A stretch of DNA of 64,000 bases, taken from assembly GCA_947493035.1 (NCBI GenBank), contig CANLOW010000001.1:248001-312000 (forward strand), read 5' to 3'. Numbering within the stretch: position 1 is the stretch's first letter; each line of letters begins with the position of its first letter. Below are positions 1 through 8,241 of this stretch, one piece after another. Position numbers and translations under genes: made by a program. Source of the DNA: an uncultured Aquimarina sp. (GTDB lineage: Bacteria; Bacteroidota; Bacteroidia; Flavobacteriales; Flavobacteriaceae). The notes beneath the pieces are model-generated. The model made no database searches. It was not told the origin of the DNA and was given only the letters and a program-made list of their open reading frames with translations.

Positions 1-109
1 GCAATAAAAAATAAGTTTTCATATCTGATTGTTTTATAATTATAGCTCAAAACTATTGTGATAATCGTCTTTTCAAGTTCGTTAAATAAGTTTTTCTTAT
101 TTAATTTTT

Positions 110-120
110 GTGATAATCAC
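110..120. promoter_or_regulatory. palindromic operator-like site before the HTH regulator
   Basis: The 11-bp perfect palindrome GTGATAATCAC lies 20 bp upstream of the preferred start of the HTH regulator gene. Its left part GTGATAATC recurs at 58-66. A palindrome this close to a regulator start suggests autoregulation; this is inference from position and symmetry only. Confidence 0.35.
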
Positions 121-139
121 AAATTTTATATTTTTAAGT

Positions 140-1108
140 ATGATAGATTACAATCTGATTCAAGAATTAAACAAGCATTTATCTAAAGGGAAATCTCTAA
201 ACGATACCATTTCGGAGGTATTAGATATCAGTTACGACGCAGCACATCGCAGAGCAAGTGGTAAGAGTAAATTTTCACTAGAGGAAGGAATTTCGCTTTC
301 TAAACATTTTGGGATTTCTCTTGACAAATTATTCAAGACTAATGATCGAGATTTTATAGCTGTTGAAAAAACAGCTCAAATAAACAACGAAGAAGATTTA
401 GCGTCTTATTACAACAGATCATTTAAAGAAATTTCTGCTATCCCTAACAAACAACAATGTCAGTTATTTTATTCTGCAAAAGATATTCCCATATTCTATA
501 CGCTAAGCAATGAAATTTTAAACAAATTCAAATCTTTTGTATGGTTGAAAATTCTAGATACGAGTTTCCCCCATATTACCTTCAGTGACTACACTCCTAT
601 ACCTCAACTAAAAAAAGCTGCAGAAAACCTTGGCACTCTTTATGATAATTTCAAAAGAGTTGAAATTTGGGATATAACCACAATCAACAGCTTGTTAAAG
701 CAAATTCATTTTTACTTTCTATCTCAAGAGCTATCCCATAAAGACGCATTCAAGATTACAACTGAATTGAAATCACTTGTTTTAGATATTGAACAAAAGA
801 TCAACACCAACGACGAAAGGCTTTCTATCTATCATAATGAATTATTACTTATGAATAATAGTGTACTGATTAACAGTGAGCAGGCAAATTTCTTTTACAC
901 CCCATTTACAATGTTGTCTTATTACAAAACGAATGACAAGCAAACCTACCAAGAAGCTGAACTCTTTTTCCAAAAACAACTTAGCAGCTCTAAAATGCTT
1001 AACACTTCTGGAGCCAAAGAACAAAAGACTTTTTTCAATAAAATACATGGAAAAATTGATGCCTTAGAACAACTGATTAGAGCAACATTGACTTTAGATT
1101 TTCAGTAA
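140..1108 (+). CDS. HTH (XRE/BetR-like) transcriptional regulator
   Basis: This 322-residue protein starts with a helix-turn-helix of the XRE/BetR type (about residues 3-65, with the run DISYDAAHRRASGKSKFS and a following LSKHFGISLDKLF helix). The remaining 250 residues are helical with no recognised enzymatic motif and may be a ligand or oligomerisation region. A GTG at 110 in the same frame would add ten hydrophobic residues and falls inside the GTGATAATCAC palindrome, so I prefer the ATG at 140. It stands alone, with a lipoprotein gene 88 bp downstream on the same strand. The family is common in Flavobacteriia; its target genes cannot be told from the sequence. Confidence 0.7.
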   Translation: MIDYNLIQELNKHLSKGKSLNDTISEVLDISYDAAHRRASGKSKFSLEEGISLSKHFGISLDKLFKTNDRDFIAVEKTAQINNEEDLASYYNRSFKEISAIPNKQQCQLFYSAKDIPIFYTLSNEILNKFKSFVWLKILDTSFPHITFSDYTPIPQLKKAAENLGTLYDNFKRVEIWDITTINSLLKQIHFYFLSQELSHKDAFKITTELKSLVLDIEQKINTNDERLSIYHNELLLMNNSVLINSEQANFFYTPFTMLSYYKTNDKQTYQEAELFFQKQLSSSKMLNTSGAKEQKTFFNKIHGKIDALEQLIRATLTLDFQ

Positions 1109-1196
1109 ACTAAATCGCAGCACTCATAAATCAAACACTAAAACCATCTATATAATGTATCTTTAATTACAGATATCAAAAAACTATCACAACATT

Positions 1197-1979
1197 ATGC
1201 TTAGATTAAACTATATACTAATATGTATTATCAGCTTACTTATTTCATGCTCAAACAATGATGATAGCAAGACTATTGAAACAAACAATAAGAATACAAA
1301 TCAAGAAAAACCAAATGTCACATCAATTCCTGATGATTTTGTAATTGGTTTTGATTTCAACAATGAATTAAGCGACCTAAGTCTTAACCCAAATACTATC
1401 AATTCTTCCAATATAAATTACGAGATAGACAGAAAAGGCATAACCAACGGTGCTGCAAGTTTTTCAAGTGATACTAAAAGCTATATAGAAATAGAACACA
1501 GCGAAACGATTAGCCTCGACAAAAAAATGTCCATATCTATCTGGTTTTATTACATAAAGCAAAAAAACAAATCATTCTACACCATTTTAGAGAAAAGTAA
1601 TCCTGCCGACGGAGGACACTCTCGATATGGAATGTGGGTTTACAATGATGGGATTATTGAACTCTGTATAGAGCCGGACACTTGCCCTCAATCGTTATGT
1701 CAAGAATGTATAGATGCTACTAGTCCATTAACAGAAAACACTTGGAATCATTTAGTAGGTATCTTTGATGGCGAAAATTTAAAATTATACTTGAATGGAA
1801 AAGAGAATATCTCAAAAAACATAGGGGAATCTGGTATATCTCAGACCAACTTTGAACTTTTCTTTGGAACTGATAAATATGGAATCCCAAGTCGTTTTTT
1901 AGATGGAAGAATAGATGATTTCAAACTTTATAATCGAGCAATCTCTGAGACAGAAATAAAAGCACTCTACAACGAATAA
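1197..1979 (+). CDS. LamG/concanavalin-like domain lipoprotein
   Basis: A 260-residue predicted lipoprotein. The N-terminus has a hydrophobic segment followed by the lipobox LISC (Cys18), after which comes an Asn/Asp/Lys-rich linker typical of exported Bacteroidota lipoproteins. Residues about 45-260 form a laminin-G/concanavalin-like (LamG_3) domain: the strands around SISIWFYY, NTWNHLVGIFDGENLKLYLNG and the closing GRIDDFKLYNRAISETEI are the classic signature. Four cysteines near residues 159-172 (LCIEPDTCPQSLCQEC) may form disulfides. Such domains bind carbohydrate or act as adhesive modules at the cell surface. The ligand is unknown. It has no obvious operon partner. Confidence 0.75.
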   Translation: MLRLNYILICIISLLISCSNNDDSKTIETNNKNTNQEKPNVTSIPDDFVIGFDFNNELSDLSLNPNTINSSNINYEIDRKGITNGAASFSSDTKSYIEIEHSETISLDKKMSISIWFYYIKQKNKSFYTILEKSNPADGGHSRYGMWVYNDGIIELCIEPDTCPQSLCQECIDATSPLTENTWNHLVGIFDGENLKLYLNGKENISKNIGESGISQTNFELFFGTDKYGIPSRFLDGRIDDFKLYNRAISETEIKALYNE

Positions 1980-2025
1980 AACATCTTCTTAATTAAACTC
2001 TCTCCAAACACCTTATCACTTTCAA

Positions 2026-2056
2026 CAAAAAAAGCACCTCTAAAAAAGAGGTGCTT
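2026..2056 (-). terminator. Rho-independent terminator after accD
   Basis: Perfect 8-bp stem AGCACCTC/GAGGTGCT with an A/T loop (2033-2056). Read on the minus strand it is followed by a run of seven T. It lies 26 bp beyond the accD stop, and 54 bp past the lipoprotein stop on the other side, so it may serve both convergent genes. Confidence 0.85.
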
Positions 2057-2081
2057 CATTATATTGTTCAAATAAACGAGA

Positions 2082-2945
2082 CTATTCTGCTACAGCCATT
2101 GGTTTATTCATTACTAACTTAATATAGTCAGTTACTTTCTTCTTAAGATCTTTACGTTGAACGATGAAATCCAAGAACCCATGTTCTAACAAAAATTCTG
2201 AGGTCTGAAAACCTTCAGGCAATTCTTGCCCTGTCGTATCGCGTACCACACGAGGCCCCGCAAAAGCAATCAATGCACCTGGCTCAGCAATATTGATATC
2301 TCCCAACATTGCAAAAGAAGCTGTAATGCCTCCTGTCGTTGGATCTGTACACAATGATATGTAAGGCAACCCTTTTTTAGAAAGCACTCCCAGTTTTGCA
2401 GACACCTTTGCCATTTGCATCAAAGAATGTGCAGCTTCCATCATACGTGCACCTCCAGATTTAGAAATTACCATTACCGGTAAGTTATTTTCAATAGCAT
2501 AATCTACAGCACGAGCGATCTTCTCCCCCATTACACTTCCCATAGACCCACCAATAAAGGCGAAATCCATACAAGCTACTACTAGATCAACACCATTAGA
2601 TTTACCAACAGCAGTTCTAACCGCATCTTTTAAGTTGGTCTTCTTTTGTGCTGCTTTTAAACGATCTACATATTTTTTAGTATCCTCGAATTTCAAAGGA
2701 TCTTTAGCTACCATGTTTTCATTTAGCTCCGTAAAATCATTATCATCAAATAAAATTTGAAAATATTCTTTACTTCCTATACGTACATGATATCCATCTT
2801 CAGGGCTTACCCAGAAGTTTTGTTCTAATTCCTTTGCTTCTATTACTTTCCCTGTTGGGGATTTGTACCAAAGACCTTTAGGAACATCTTTTTTCTCCTC
2901 AGTTGGAGTCGTAATTCCTTTCTCTTTTCTTTTGAACCAAGCCAT
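2082..2945 (-). CDS. accD: acetyl-CoA carboxylase carboxyltransferase subunit beta
   Basis: Encodes the beta subunit of the carboxyltransferase that moves the carboxyl group from biotin to acetyl-CoA, making malonyl-CoA for fatty-acid synthesis; its partner AccA is not in this window. The 287-residue protein aligns along its length with E. coli AccD: the [16 protein letters not shown] segment, [39 protein letters not shown] and FAGPRVV are all present. Unlike E. coli AccD, the N-terminal zinc ribbon has lost all four cysteines (residues 28-50 read KSPTG ... VSPEDGYH where E. coli has two CxxC pairs). It lies 100 bp downstream of fbaA, same strand, with a hairpin between. Length and start are normal. 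Confidence 0.95.
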   Translation of the reverse strand: MAWFKRKEKGITTPTEEKKDVPKGLWYKSPTGKVIEAKELEQNFWVSPEDGYHVRIGSKEYFQILFDDNDFTELNENMVAKDPLKFEDTKKYVDRLKAAQKKTNLKDAVRTAVGKSNGVDLVVACMDFAFIGGSMGSVMGEKIARAVDYAIENNLPVMVISKSGGARMMEAAHSLMQMAKVSAKLGVLSKKGLPYISLCTDPTTGGITASFAMLGDINIAEPGALIAFAGPRVVRDTTGQELPEGFQTSEFLLEHGFLDFIVQRKDLKKKVTDYIKLVMNKPMAVAE

Positions 2946-2988
2946 AGTTATTGGGATTTAGTTAATCCTACCTTATTCTATAAGGCAA

Positions 2989-3020
2989 CAAAAGCAAAGC
3001 TGCGGACAACTTTGCTTTTG
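2989..3020 (-). terminator. hairpin between fbaA and accD
   Basis: Perfect 11-bp inverted repeat CAAAAGCAAAG / CTTTGCTTTTG with a 10-nt loop, 26 bp after the fbaA stop. The T-run is weak (TTTTGTTG on the minus strand), so this could be a leaky terminator or a processing/stability hairpin in an fbaA-accD transcript. Confidence 0.55.
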
Positions 3021-3045
3021 CTAAATTATAAGTTGTAACACAAAA

Positions 3046-4113
3046 TTACAACGTATTTACATTATTTAAATCTTCAAATGCTTTTTTCAAACGAGCAATA
3101 AAAGATTTTTCTCCTTCACGAACCCATTTACGAGGATCGTAATGCTTTTTATTTGGCTCATCAGCACCTTCTGGGTTACCGATTTGAGTCTTCAAATAGT
3201 CTTGTTTTCCAATCATATAGTCACGAATACCGTCACAATATGCAAACTGAAGATCTGTATCGATATTCATTTTGATTGTTCCGTAACCAATCGCTTCTCT
3301 AATTTCTTCTACTGTAGAACCAGAACCTCCGTGGAATACAAAATCAATATGATTTTCTCCTAAACCATGCTTCTCAGAAATAAATTCTTGAGAATTCTTT
3401 AAGATTTTCGGAGTCAATTTTACATTTCCAGGCTTGTAAACACCGTGTACATTTCCAAATGCAGCTGCTACCGTAAACTTCTCGCTTACTTCACTTAATT
3501 CTTCGAAAGCATAATTCACCTCTTCTGGCTGCGTATACAACTTAGAATCATCTACATCCGAATTATCTACACCATCTTCTTCTCCACCAGTGATCCCCAA
3601 TTCGATCTCTAGTGTCATACCTATTTTGCTCATACGCTTTAGGTATTCTTTACAGATAGCGATATTCTCTTCGATTGGCTCTTCAGATAAATCAATCATG
3701 TGAGAAGAAAACAATGGTTTTCCTGTTTGCTTATAAAACTCTTCACCAGCATCTAACATACCATCAATCCAAGGCAACAACTTTTTTGCACAGTGATCTG
3801 TATGTAATACAACAGGCACTCCGTAAGCTTCTGCCAATAAGTGAACATGCTTAGCTCCAGCTACTGCTCCAGCAATTGCGGCTTTTTCACCTTCATTTGA
3901 AAGTCCTTTACCAGCATTAAACTGAGCTCCTCCATTAGAAAACTGAATAAAAACAGGTGCATTCAACTCTGCAGCTGTTTCCAATACTGCATTGATAGAA
4001 CTTGAACCAATTACGTTTACTGCAGGCATTGCAAAGCCTTTCTCTTTAGCATACTTAAATAACGCTTGTACGTCATCTCCAGTTACTACTCCTGGTTTAA
4101 TGTTATGACTCAT
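3046..4113 (-). CDS. fbaA: class II fructose-bisphosphate aldolase
   Basis: Zinc-dependent class II aldolase interconverting fructose-1,6-bisphosphate with dihydroxyacetone phosphate and glyceraldehyde-3-phosphate in glycolysis and gluconeogenesis. The 355-residue protein has the long (type A, E. coli FbaA-like) form. Visible signatures are VVLHTDHCAKK (catalytic Asp and zinc His), the ELGITGGEEDGVDN active-site loop, FGNVHGVYKPGNVKL and FVFHGGSGS, followed by the NIDTDLQFAYCDGIRDY substrate-binding region. The start ATG is preceded at 4134-4141 by a TAnnTTTG -7 element. The gene precedes accD on the same strand; both serve central carbon flow. Confidence 0.96.
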   Translation of the reverse strand: MSHNIKPGVVTGDDVQALFKYAKEKGFAMPAVNVIGSSSINAVLETAAELNAPVFIQFSNGGAQFNAGKGLSNEGEKAAIAGAVAGAKHVHLLAEAYGVPVVLHTDHCAKKLLPWIDGMLDAGEEFYKQTGKPLFSSHMIDLSEEPIEENIAICKEYLKRMSKIGMTLEIELGITGGEEDGVDNSDVDDSKLYTQPEEVNYAFEELSEVSEKFTVAAAFGNVHGVYKPGNVKLTPKILKNSQEFISEKHGLGENHIDFVFHGGSGSTVEEIREAIGYGTIKMNIDTDLQFAYCDGIRDYMIGKQDYLKTQIGNPEGADEPNKKHYDPRKWVREGEKSFIARLKKAFEDLNNVNTL

Positions 4114-4133
4114 TTATTTCATTTTTAATGTAA

Positions 4134-4141
4134 CAAAAGTA
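4134..4141 (-). promoter_or_regulatory. candidate Bacteroidota -7 element for fbaA
   Basis: TACTTTTG on the minus strand matches TAnnTTTG. It would start transcription roughly 14 nt before the fbaA ATG. No good -33 TTTG is visible. Confidence 0.5.
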
Positions 4142-4347
4142 GTAATTTCTTTAAAAAAGTCAGTAGTCATTTAGCTAAAGTGCAACAAATAGGATAGAAT
4201 ATTATTTAAAAGTGATTAATTAGTGCCATTATATAGTAAACACACAAAGCACTACATATACACAATATCACTGCCAATTCCTTTTCACAGCCGTTAGGTT
4301 TTTGTTAATCCATACCGCTTAATACTTAAAAGCTAGTAAATTATAGC

Positions 4348-4437
4348 ATGCTTTTAAATACGACACACAACGACCCTGAAATCAAACTAAAAATCAATGA
4401 ACTTGTAGGAGCCCCCTTCCTCTTTTTGTTCGATTAA
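4348..4437 (+). other. short ORF, possibly the 5' part of the downstream gene split by a frameshift
   Basis: A 29-codon frame (MLLNTTHNDPEI... ending in PFLFLFD) stops 2 bp before the ATG of the hypothetical gene at 4440, in a different frame. Adding one base within the T-rich stretch around 4420-4435 would join both into a single 144-codon frame whose junction would read about FFVRLKMKRVGSPK. The codon use looks coding, so this is either a real N-terminus lost by an indel (or sequencing error at the T5 run) or a small upstream leader ORF. See findings. Confidence 0.35.
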
Positions 4438-4439
4438 AA

Positions 4440-4781
4440 ATGAAACGTGTTGGATCTCCAAAATTACTTATCACTAAATGTAGTCGAGATATTGCGTTCG
4501 TTTTAGACATTGACCAAAGTTTAAACACCTGTAATATTGAATTACGTCCATCAGGTATTATCATCGGTTTTCAAAAAAAACTAGAAACCTACAACCTTAT
4601 CATACCATATTACAAATTAACAATCTACAAAGGATCTAGCGATGAGTACACTTTTTTCGTTGATCAACACTTTATTAAAGTACTCGCCAAAAGCTCACAA
4701 AAAACCACCTTGAATTTTATAGACGAAATCATCAGTAACAAGCGCTCAAATTTCAAAATATTAAGTAATTCTCCATATTAA
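4440..4781 (+). CDS. conserved hypothetical protein, 113 aa
   Basis: I do not recognise this family. The protein is small, basic and beta-rich, opening with MKRVGSPKLLITKCSRDIAFVLDID and closing with a Lys/Asn-rich tail. It has no signal peptide or membrane segment. It ends 2 bp before the ATG of the DUF2867 oxidoreductase gene, so the two are almost certainly co-transcribed. Its N-terminus may be incomplete: the open frame at 4348-4437 directly upstream could be a frameshifted first part. Confidence 0.5.
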   Translation: MKRVGSPKLLITKCSRDIAFVLDIDQSLNTCNIELRPSGIIIGFQKKLETYNLIIPYYKLTIYKGSSDEYTFFVDQHFIKVLAKSSQKTTLNFIDEIISNKRSNFKILSNSPY

Positions 4782-4783
4782 TT

Positions 4784-6202
4784 ATGAAAATATTATTAAC
4801 CGGAGCTAATGGATATATTGGGATGCGCTTATTACCGCTCCTAGTAGCACAAGGCCATGAGGTTATCTGTTCTGTAAGAAATAAACATCGCTTTAAAATT
4901 CCTAGAGAATTAAGACAAAAAGTATCTATTATTGAAGTTGATTTTTTAGAGGCTGTTGACATCTCCTGTTTTCCGTCAGATATTGATGTAACTTATTATT
5001 TAATACATTCGATGTCTTCATCTACAGAAGATTTCGATCGAAAAGAAGCTTTGTCTACAGAAAACTTTAATACTTATATGTCATACGCCAACACAAAGCA
5101 TGTGATTTACCTAAGTGGAATTGTAAATGACCAAAATCTTTCTAAACACCTTTGGTCTCGAAAAAATGTAGAAAACATACTATACAATGGCAACTTTGCT
5201 TTAACCGTTTTAAGAGCAGGAATCATTGTCGGTTCGGGTAGCGCTTCTTTTGAAATCATAAGAGACCTTTGCGAAAAGCTACCTTTAATGATTACCCCCA
5301 AATGGGTGAATACTCCAACTCAACCCATTGCCATTCGAGATGTTCTAGATTTCTTAATTCGTATTCCTTTATTAGAAAAATGTTATAACCAAAGTTTTGA
5401 TATCGCAGGGCCCGAAGTACTTACTTACAAACAAATGTTATTGCAATATGCTAAGTATAGAAAAATACCACTGTACATTTTCACCCTCCCCATAATGTCT
5501 CCTAAACTTTCTTCGTATTGGCTTTATTTTGTGACTTCAACTTCATACAAACTCGCTATAAATCTAGTTGACAGCATGAAAGTACCTGTTATTGCAAATG
5601 GTAATAACCTTGCAGACTTATTGGCTATAAAAACTATGAGTTACGAAAAAGCACTTTCACTTGCTTTTCAAAAAATACAACAAAATCAAGTCGTATCTAG
5701 TTGGAAAGATTCAATGATCAGCGGTAGATTCAAAAAAGATCTATCAAAATATATTAAGGTTCCTATCAAGGGATGCTTACGTGATCAAAAATCTACTTTC
5801 ATCACTAATCAAACAAAAACGCTAGAAAACATATGGGCCATAGGTGGCGAAACTGGATGGTATTACGGCAATTGGATGTGGCAAATACGCGGGTTTCTAG
5901 ACAAACTTTTTGGAGGCGTAGGTTTAAGAAGAGGAAGGACTCACTTAGATCATATTGACAATGGAGATGTGATTGATTTTTGGCGTGTTTTGCTTGCTGA
6001 TAAAGAACACAAAAGATTATTACTTTTTGCAGAAATGCGATTACCTGGAGAAGCTTGGCTAGAATTTCAAATTAAAAACAATGTCTTAGTACAGACTGCA
6101 ACATTTCGCCCTAAAGGATTATTAGGGCGACTTTATTGGTATAGTCTAATACCTTTTCACTATTTCATTTTCAATGGTATGCTTAGAAATATAAAATCTT
6201 AA
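4784..6202 (+). CDS. NAD(P)-binding SDR-type protein with DUF2867 C-terminal domain
   Basis: A 472-residue two-domain protein. Residues 1-about 300 are an atypical extended short-chain-dehydrogenase/NmrA-like Rossmann domain with the nucleotide motif TGANGYIG (7-14), YYLIHSM and the TVLRAGIIVGSGSASFEIIRDLCEKLP stretch. From about residue 330 on it carries a DUF2867 domain (WAIGGETGWYYGNWMWQIRGFLDKLFGG, GDVIDFWRV, LPGEAWLEF, TATFRPKGLLGRLYWY). This fusion is widespread in bacteria and annotated as an NAD(P)H-binding protein; the reaction is not known to me. The start is fixed by 2-bp spacing to the upstream hypothetical gene. Cytoplasmic; a hydrophobic patch near the end (YWYSLIPFHYFIF) may contact the membrane. 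Confidence 0.8.
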   Translation: MKILLTGANGYIGMRLLPLLVAQGHEVICSVRNKHRFKIPRELRQKVSIIEVDFLEAVDISCFPSDIDVTYYLIHSMSSSTEDFDRKEALSTENFNTYMSYANTKHVIYLSGIVNDQNLSKHLWSRKNVENILYNGNFALTVLRAGIIVGSGSASFEIIRDLCEKLPLMITPKWVNTPTQPIAIRDVLDFLIRIPLLEKCYNQSFDIAGPEVLTYKQMLLQYAKYRKIPLYIFTLPIMSPKLSSYWLYFVTSTSYKLAINLVDSMKVPVIANGNNLADLLAIKTMSYEKALSLAFQKIQQNQVVSSWKDSMISGRFKKDLSKYIKVPIKGCLRDQKSTFITNQTKTLENIWAIGGETGWYYGNWMWQIRGFLDKLFGGVGLRRGRTHLDHIDNGDVIDFWRVLLADKEHKRLLLFAEMRLPGEAWLEFQIKNNVLVQTATFRPKGLLGRLYWYSLIPFHYFIFNGMLRNIKS

Positions 6203-6215
6203 AATCTATTCTGAA

Positions 6216-7742
6216 TTAGTTAACAAATTTTAAATACAATAAACGGTTAACCTTTTTCAACAATTGCTTCTCAGAAAATGGTTTAGACAAAAAAGCATCC
6301 ATACCAGCAGATATCGCCTTATTTGTCATATTTGGAGCCCTCAAAGCACTCATTCCTAATATTGGTATATCTTTAATCACCTTATCTCCGTAATGATTTC
6401 GGATACGTTGTGCTAACTGAAAACCTGATAATTCTTCTAATTTAATATCAGAAATAATTAAGTTATAAGCTCGGTTTTCTATAGCTTTAATAGCAGCTTC
6501 CCCCGAACTTACAGCATCCACGAAGAAATTACCTTGAGGCAATAATATTTTCAATAATAAATATTGAGTATTCAATTGATTCTCTACAATCAATATTCTG
6601 TACTTCTTCCCTTTTGGAAGAACATAACTATTCTTCTCTTCTTCTACCTCTTCATCAGCTGCATTCCTTAGCGACAATTCAATAGTAAATTTACTTCCTT
6701 TACCAACCTTACTTTCGAGATCAATATCCCCATCCATAAGCCCCACAAGACTTCTAACTATATTAAGTCCTAGCCCTGAACCTTTCATATTAGGGTTTAG
6801 TTGAGAAAACGGTTCAAAAATAGCATCTTTATCTTCTTTACTTATTCCTATACCAGAATCTTCGATAACTATAGCTACTTTCTGCCTTTTATTTTTTCCT
6901 CCTAAACGCTTAATTGAAAATTTCACAAACCCTTCATCTGTATATTTCAACGCGTTATTAAGAAGATTGTTTATAATTTGATACAAACGTGTTTTATCAC
7001 CAATCAATTCAGTATTAAGCTTTGAATCAATTTCAACTATAAAATCGAGTGCTTGCTCTTCAATCGGTCCTCTATTTGAATTTACAATCGTATCAAATAA
7101 CTCTTTCAAATCAAAAGGAGCTTCTTCCAACTTAAATCCACCTGATTCTATTCGAGAAATATCAAACATATCTCCAAAAATATTCTGAAGATGATCACTT
7201 TCCGTCTTAATGATTCTAACTAATTCTTCTTGCTCGTAATCTAACTTTGTCTTTTCTAATAATTCCAAAAAACCTTTGATCGATGTCAATGGCGTTGCCA
7301 GTTCATGATTGATACTAGCTATGAAATCATTCTTGAAATTTTCTTTTTCCACCAAGAGTCGATTAGTAAATTCCAACTCTTGAGTTTTTATCATCGACTC
7401 ATTACGCTCTTGTGATATCTTGTTTAGCTCTAAATATGCTTGTGTATAATCGAAGATCACAATATTTGTTTCTCCTAAACTAACCGTAAAAGTAATATCA
7501 CAAATACGCTCTAACCCTTCTTCTTCATTAAGATGCACACAAGGAAAAGTAAATTCATTCTCTTTAGAATGATCTTCATCTTTTAAACTATCGATAATAG
7601 AAAAGAAAGCATGAGCATCATAAATAGAACTTCCTACATTCCATTTAAATAAATTTGCATCAGAGTATATGATAACACCTGATTTATCAACAGTAACTAA
7701 CTGAACTTTCTTATAAAACTTTTTTTGATTTTCGTTTTCCAT
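6216..7742 (-). CDS. hybrid sensor histidine kinase/response regulator
   Basis: A 508-residue cytoplasmic hybrid kinase with no membrane segment. Residues 1-about 105 look like a PAS-type sensor (VDKSGVIIYSDANLFKWNVG), followed by a short coiled coil, a HisKA dimerisation domain (phospho-acceptor His146 in SINHELATPLTS), an HATPase domain (about 250-370; NNALKY N-box, EDSGIGIS, GSGLGLNIVRSL) and a C-terminal receiver (about 385-505). The receiver keeps the acceptor Asp (IISDIKLEELSG) and the Lys (LSKPFS), but the usual acidic pair near its start is reduced to one residue (ILIVENQ). It is the last gene of a four-gene operon, 4 bp after a Ras-like GTPase gene. The input is therefore probably cytoplasmic and linked to the GTPase. 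Confidence 0.88.
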   Translation of the reverse strand: MENENQKKFYKKVQLVTVDKSGVIIYSDANLFKWNVGSSIYDAHAFFSIIDSLKDEDHSKENEFTFPCVHLNEEEGLERICDITFTVSLGETNIVIFDYTQAYLELNKISQERNESMIKTQELEFTNRLLVEKENFKNDFIASINHELATPLTSIKGFLELLEKTKLDYEQEELVRIIKTESDHLQNIFGDMFDISRIESGGFKLEEAPFDLKELFDTIVNSNRGPIEEQALDFIVEIDSKLNTELIGDKTRLYQIINNLLNNALKYTDEGFVKFSIKRLGGKNKRQKVAIVIEDSGIGISKEDKDAIFEPFSQLNPNMKGSGLGLNIVRSLVGLMDGDIDLESKVGKGSKFTIELSLRNAADEEVEEEKNSYVLPKGKKYRILIVENQLNTQYLLLKILLPQGNFFVDAVSSGEAAIKAIENRAYNLIISDIKLEELSGFQLAQRIRNHYGDKVIKDIPILGMSALRAPNMTNKAISAGMDAFLSKPFSEKQLLKKVNRLLYLKFVN

Positions 7743-7746
7743 ACTG

Positions 7747-8241
7747 TTAGGTCGTTAAATCAACTGCAATATCAGCAAATAACTCTTCCACATATTCCCC
7801 TGTCTTAGCACTTGTTAAATAATCATAATTCACTTGAAATTCTTGTAGCATTTCCATTGCCTTTTTCTTGGCCGCAGCATCTACTTTATTCCCTACAACT
7901 TTTATAATCGCCTTTGGGTATTTTTCTTTCAAAAATGAAAGTTGTTCATTTATGTCTTTATATGTATCAACTCTTGTTATATCAAAAACATATACAAAAG
8001 CATGTGACCCTAACAAATAAGAACTTCTTCCTTCTGATATATTTTCATGCCCTTCGGTATCCCAAAGAATCATAGTAAGCTCTGTACCATTATCCATGGT
8101 AATAACTTTCTTTTGTATTTGAACGCCTAGTGTAGATTTATAGTCTGTTGAAAATTCATTGTCTATAAATCTTCGAAACAATGAGGTTTTCCCTACTCCG
8201 AAAGACCCCACCAAAGCAATCTTTTTAGATAACTTGATCAC
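7747..8241 (-). CDS. Ras-like small GTPase
   Basis: A 164-residue, single-domain small GTPase of the Ras/Rab/MglA-like type. All five G motifs are visible: P-loop GSFGVGKTS (12-20), switch-I Thr in STLGVQI, DTEGHE (61-66), NKVD (118-121) and TSAK (143-146). The residue matching Ras Gln61 is His65, as in many translational GTPases. It has no lipidation motif or membrane segment. Its start overlaps the end of the upstream Roadblock/longin-like gene by 17 bp and its end is 4 bp from the hybrid kinase, indicating translational coupling. By analogy with MglA-MglB pairs it may act as a switch regulated by its neighbour; that role is inferred. Confidence 0.87.
   Translation of the reverse strand: MIKLSKKIALVGSFGVGKTSLFRRFIDNEFSTDYKSTLGVQIQKKVITMDNGTELTMILWDTEGHENISEGRSSYLLGSHAFVYVFDITRVDTYKDINEQLSFLKEKYPKAIIKVVGNKVDAAAKKKAMEMLQEFQVNYDYLTSAKTGEYVEELFADIAVDLTT

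Larger units (their letters stand above)
4114..4439. other. intergenic stretch between fbaA and a hypothetical gene
   Basis: This 326-bp divergent intergenic region holds the fbaA -7 element near its left end and a 29-codon open frame (4348-4437) that may be the 5' part of the next gene. I see nothing else in it. Confidence 0.5.
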
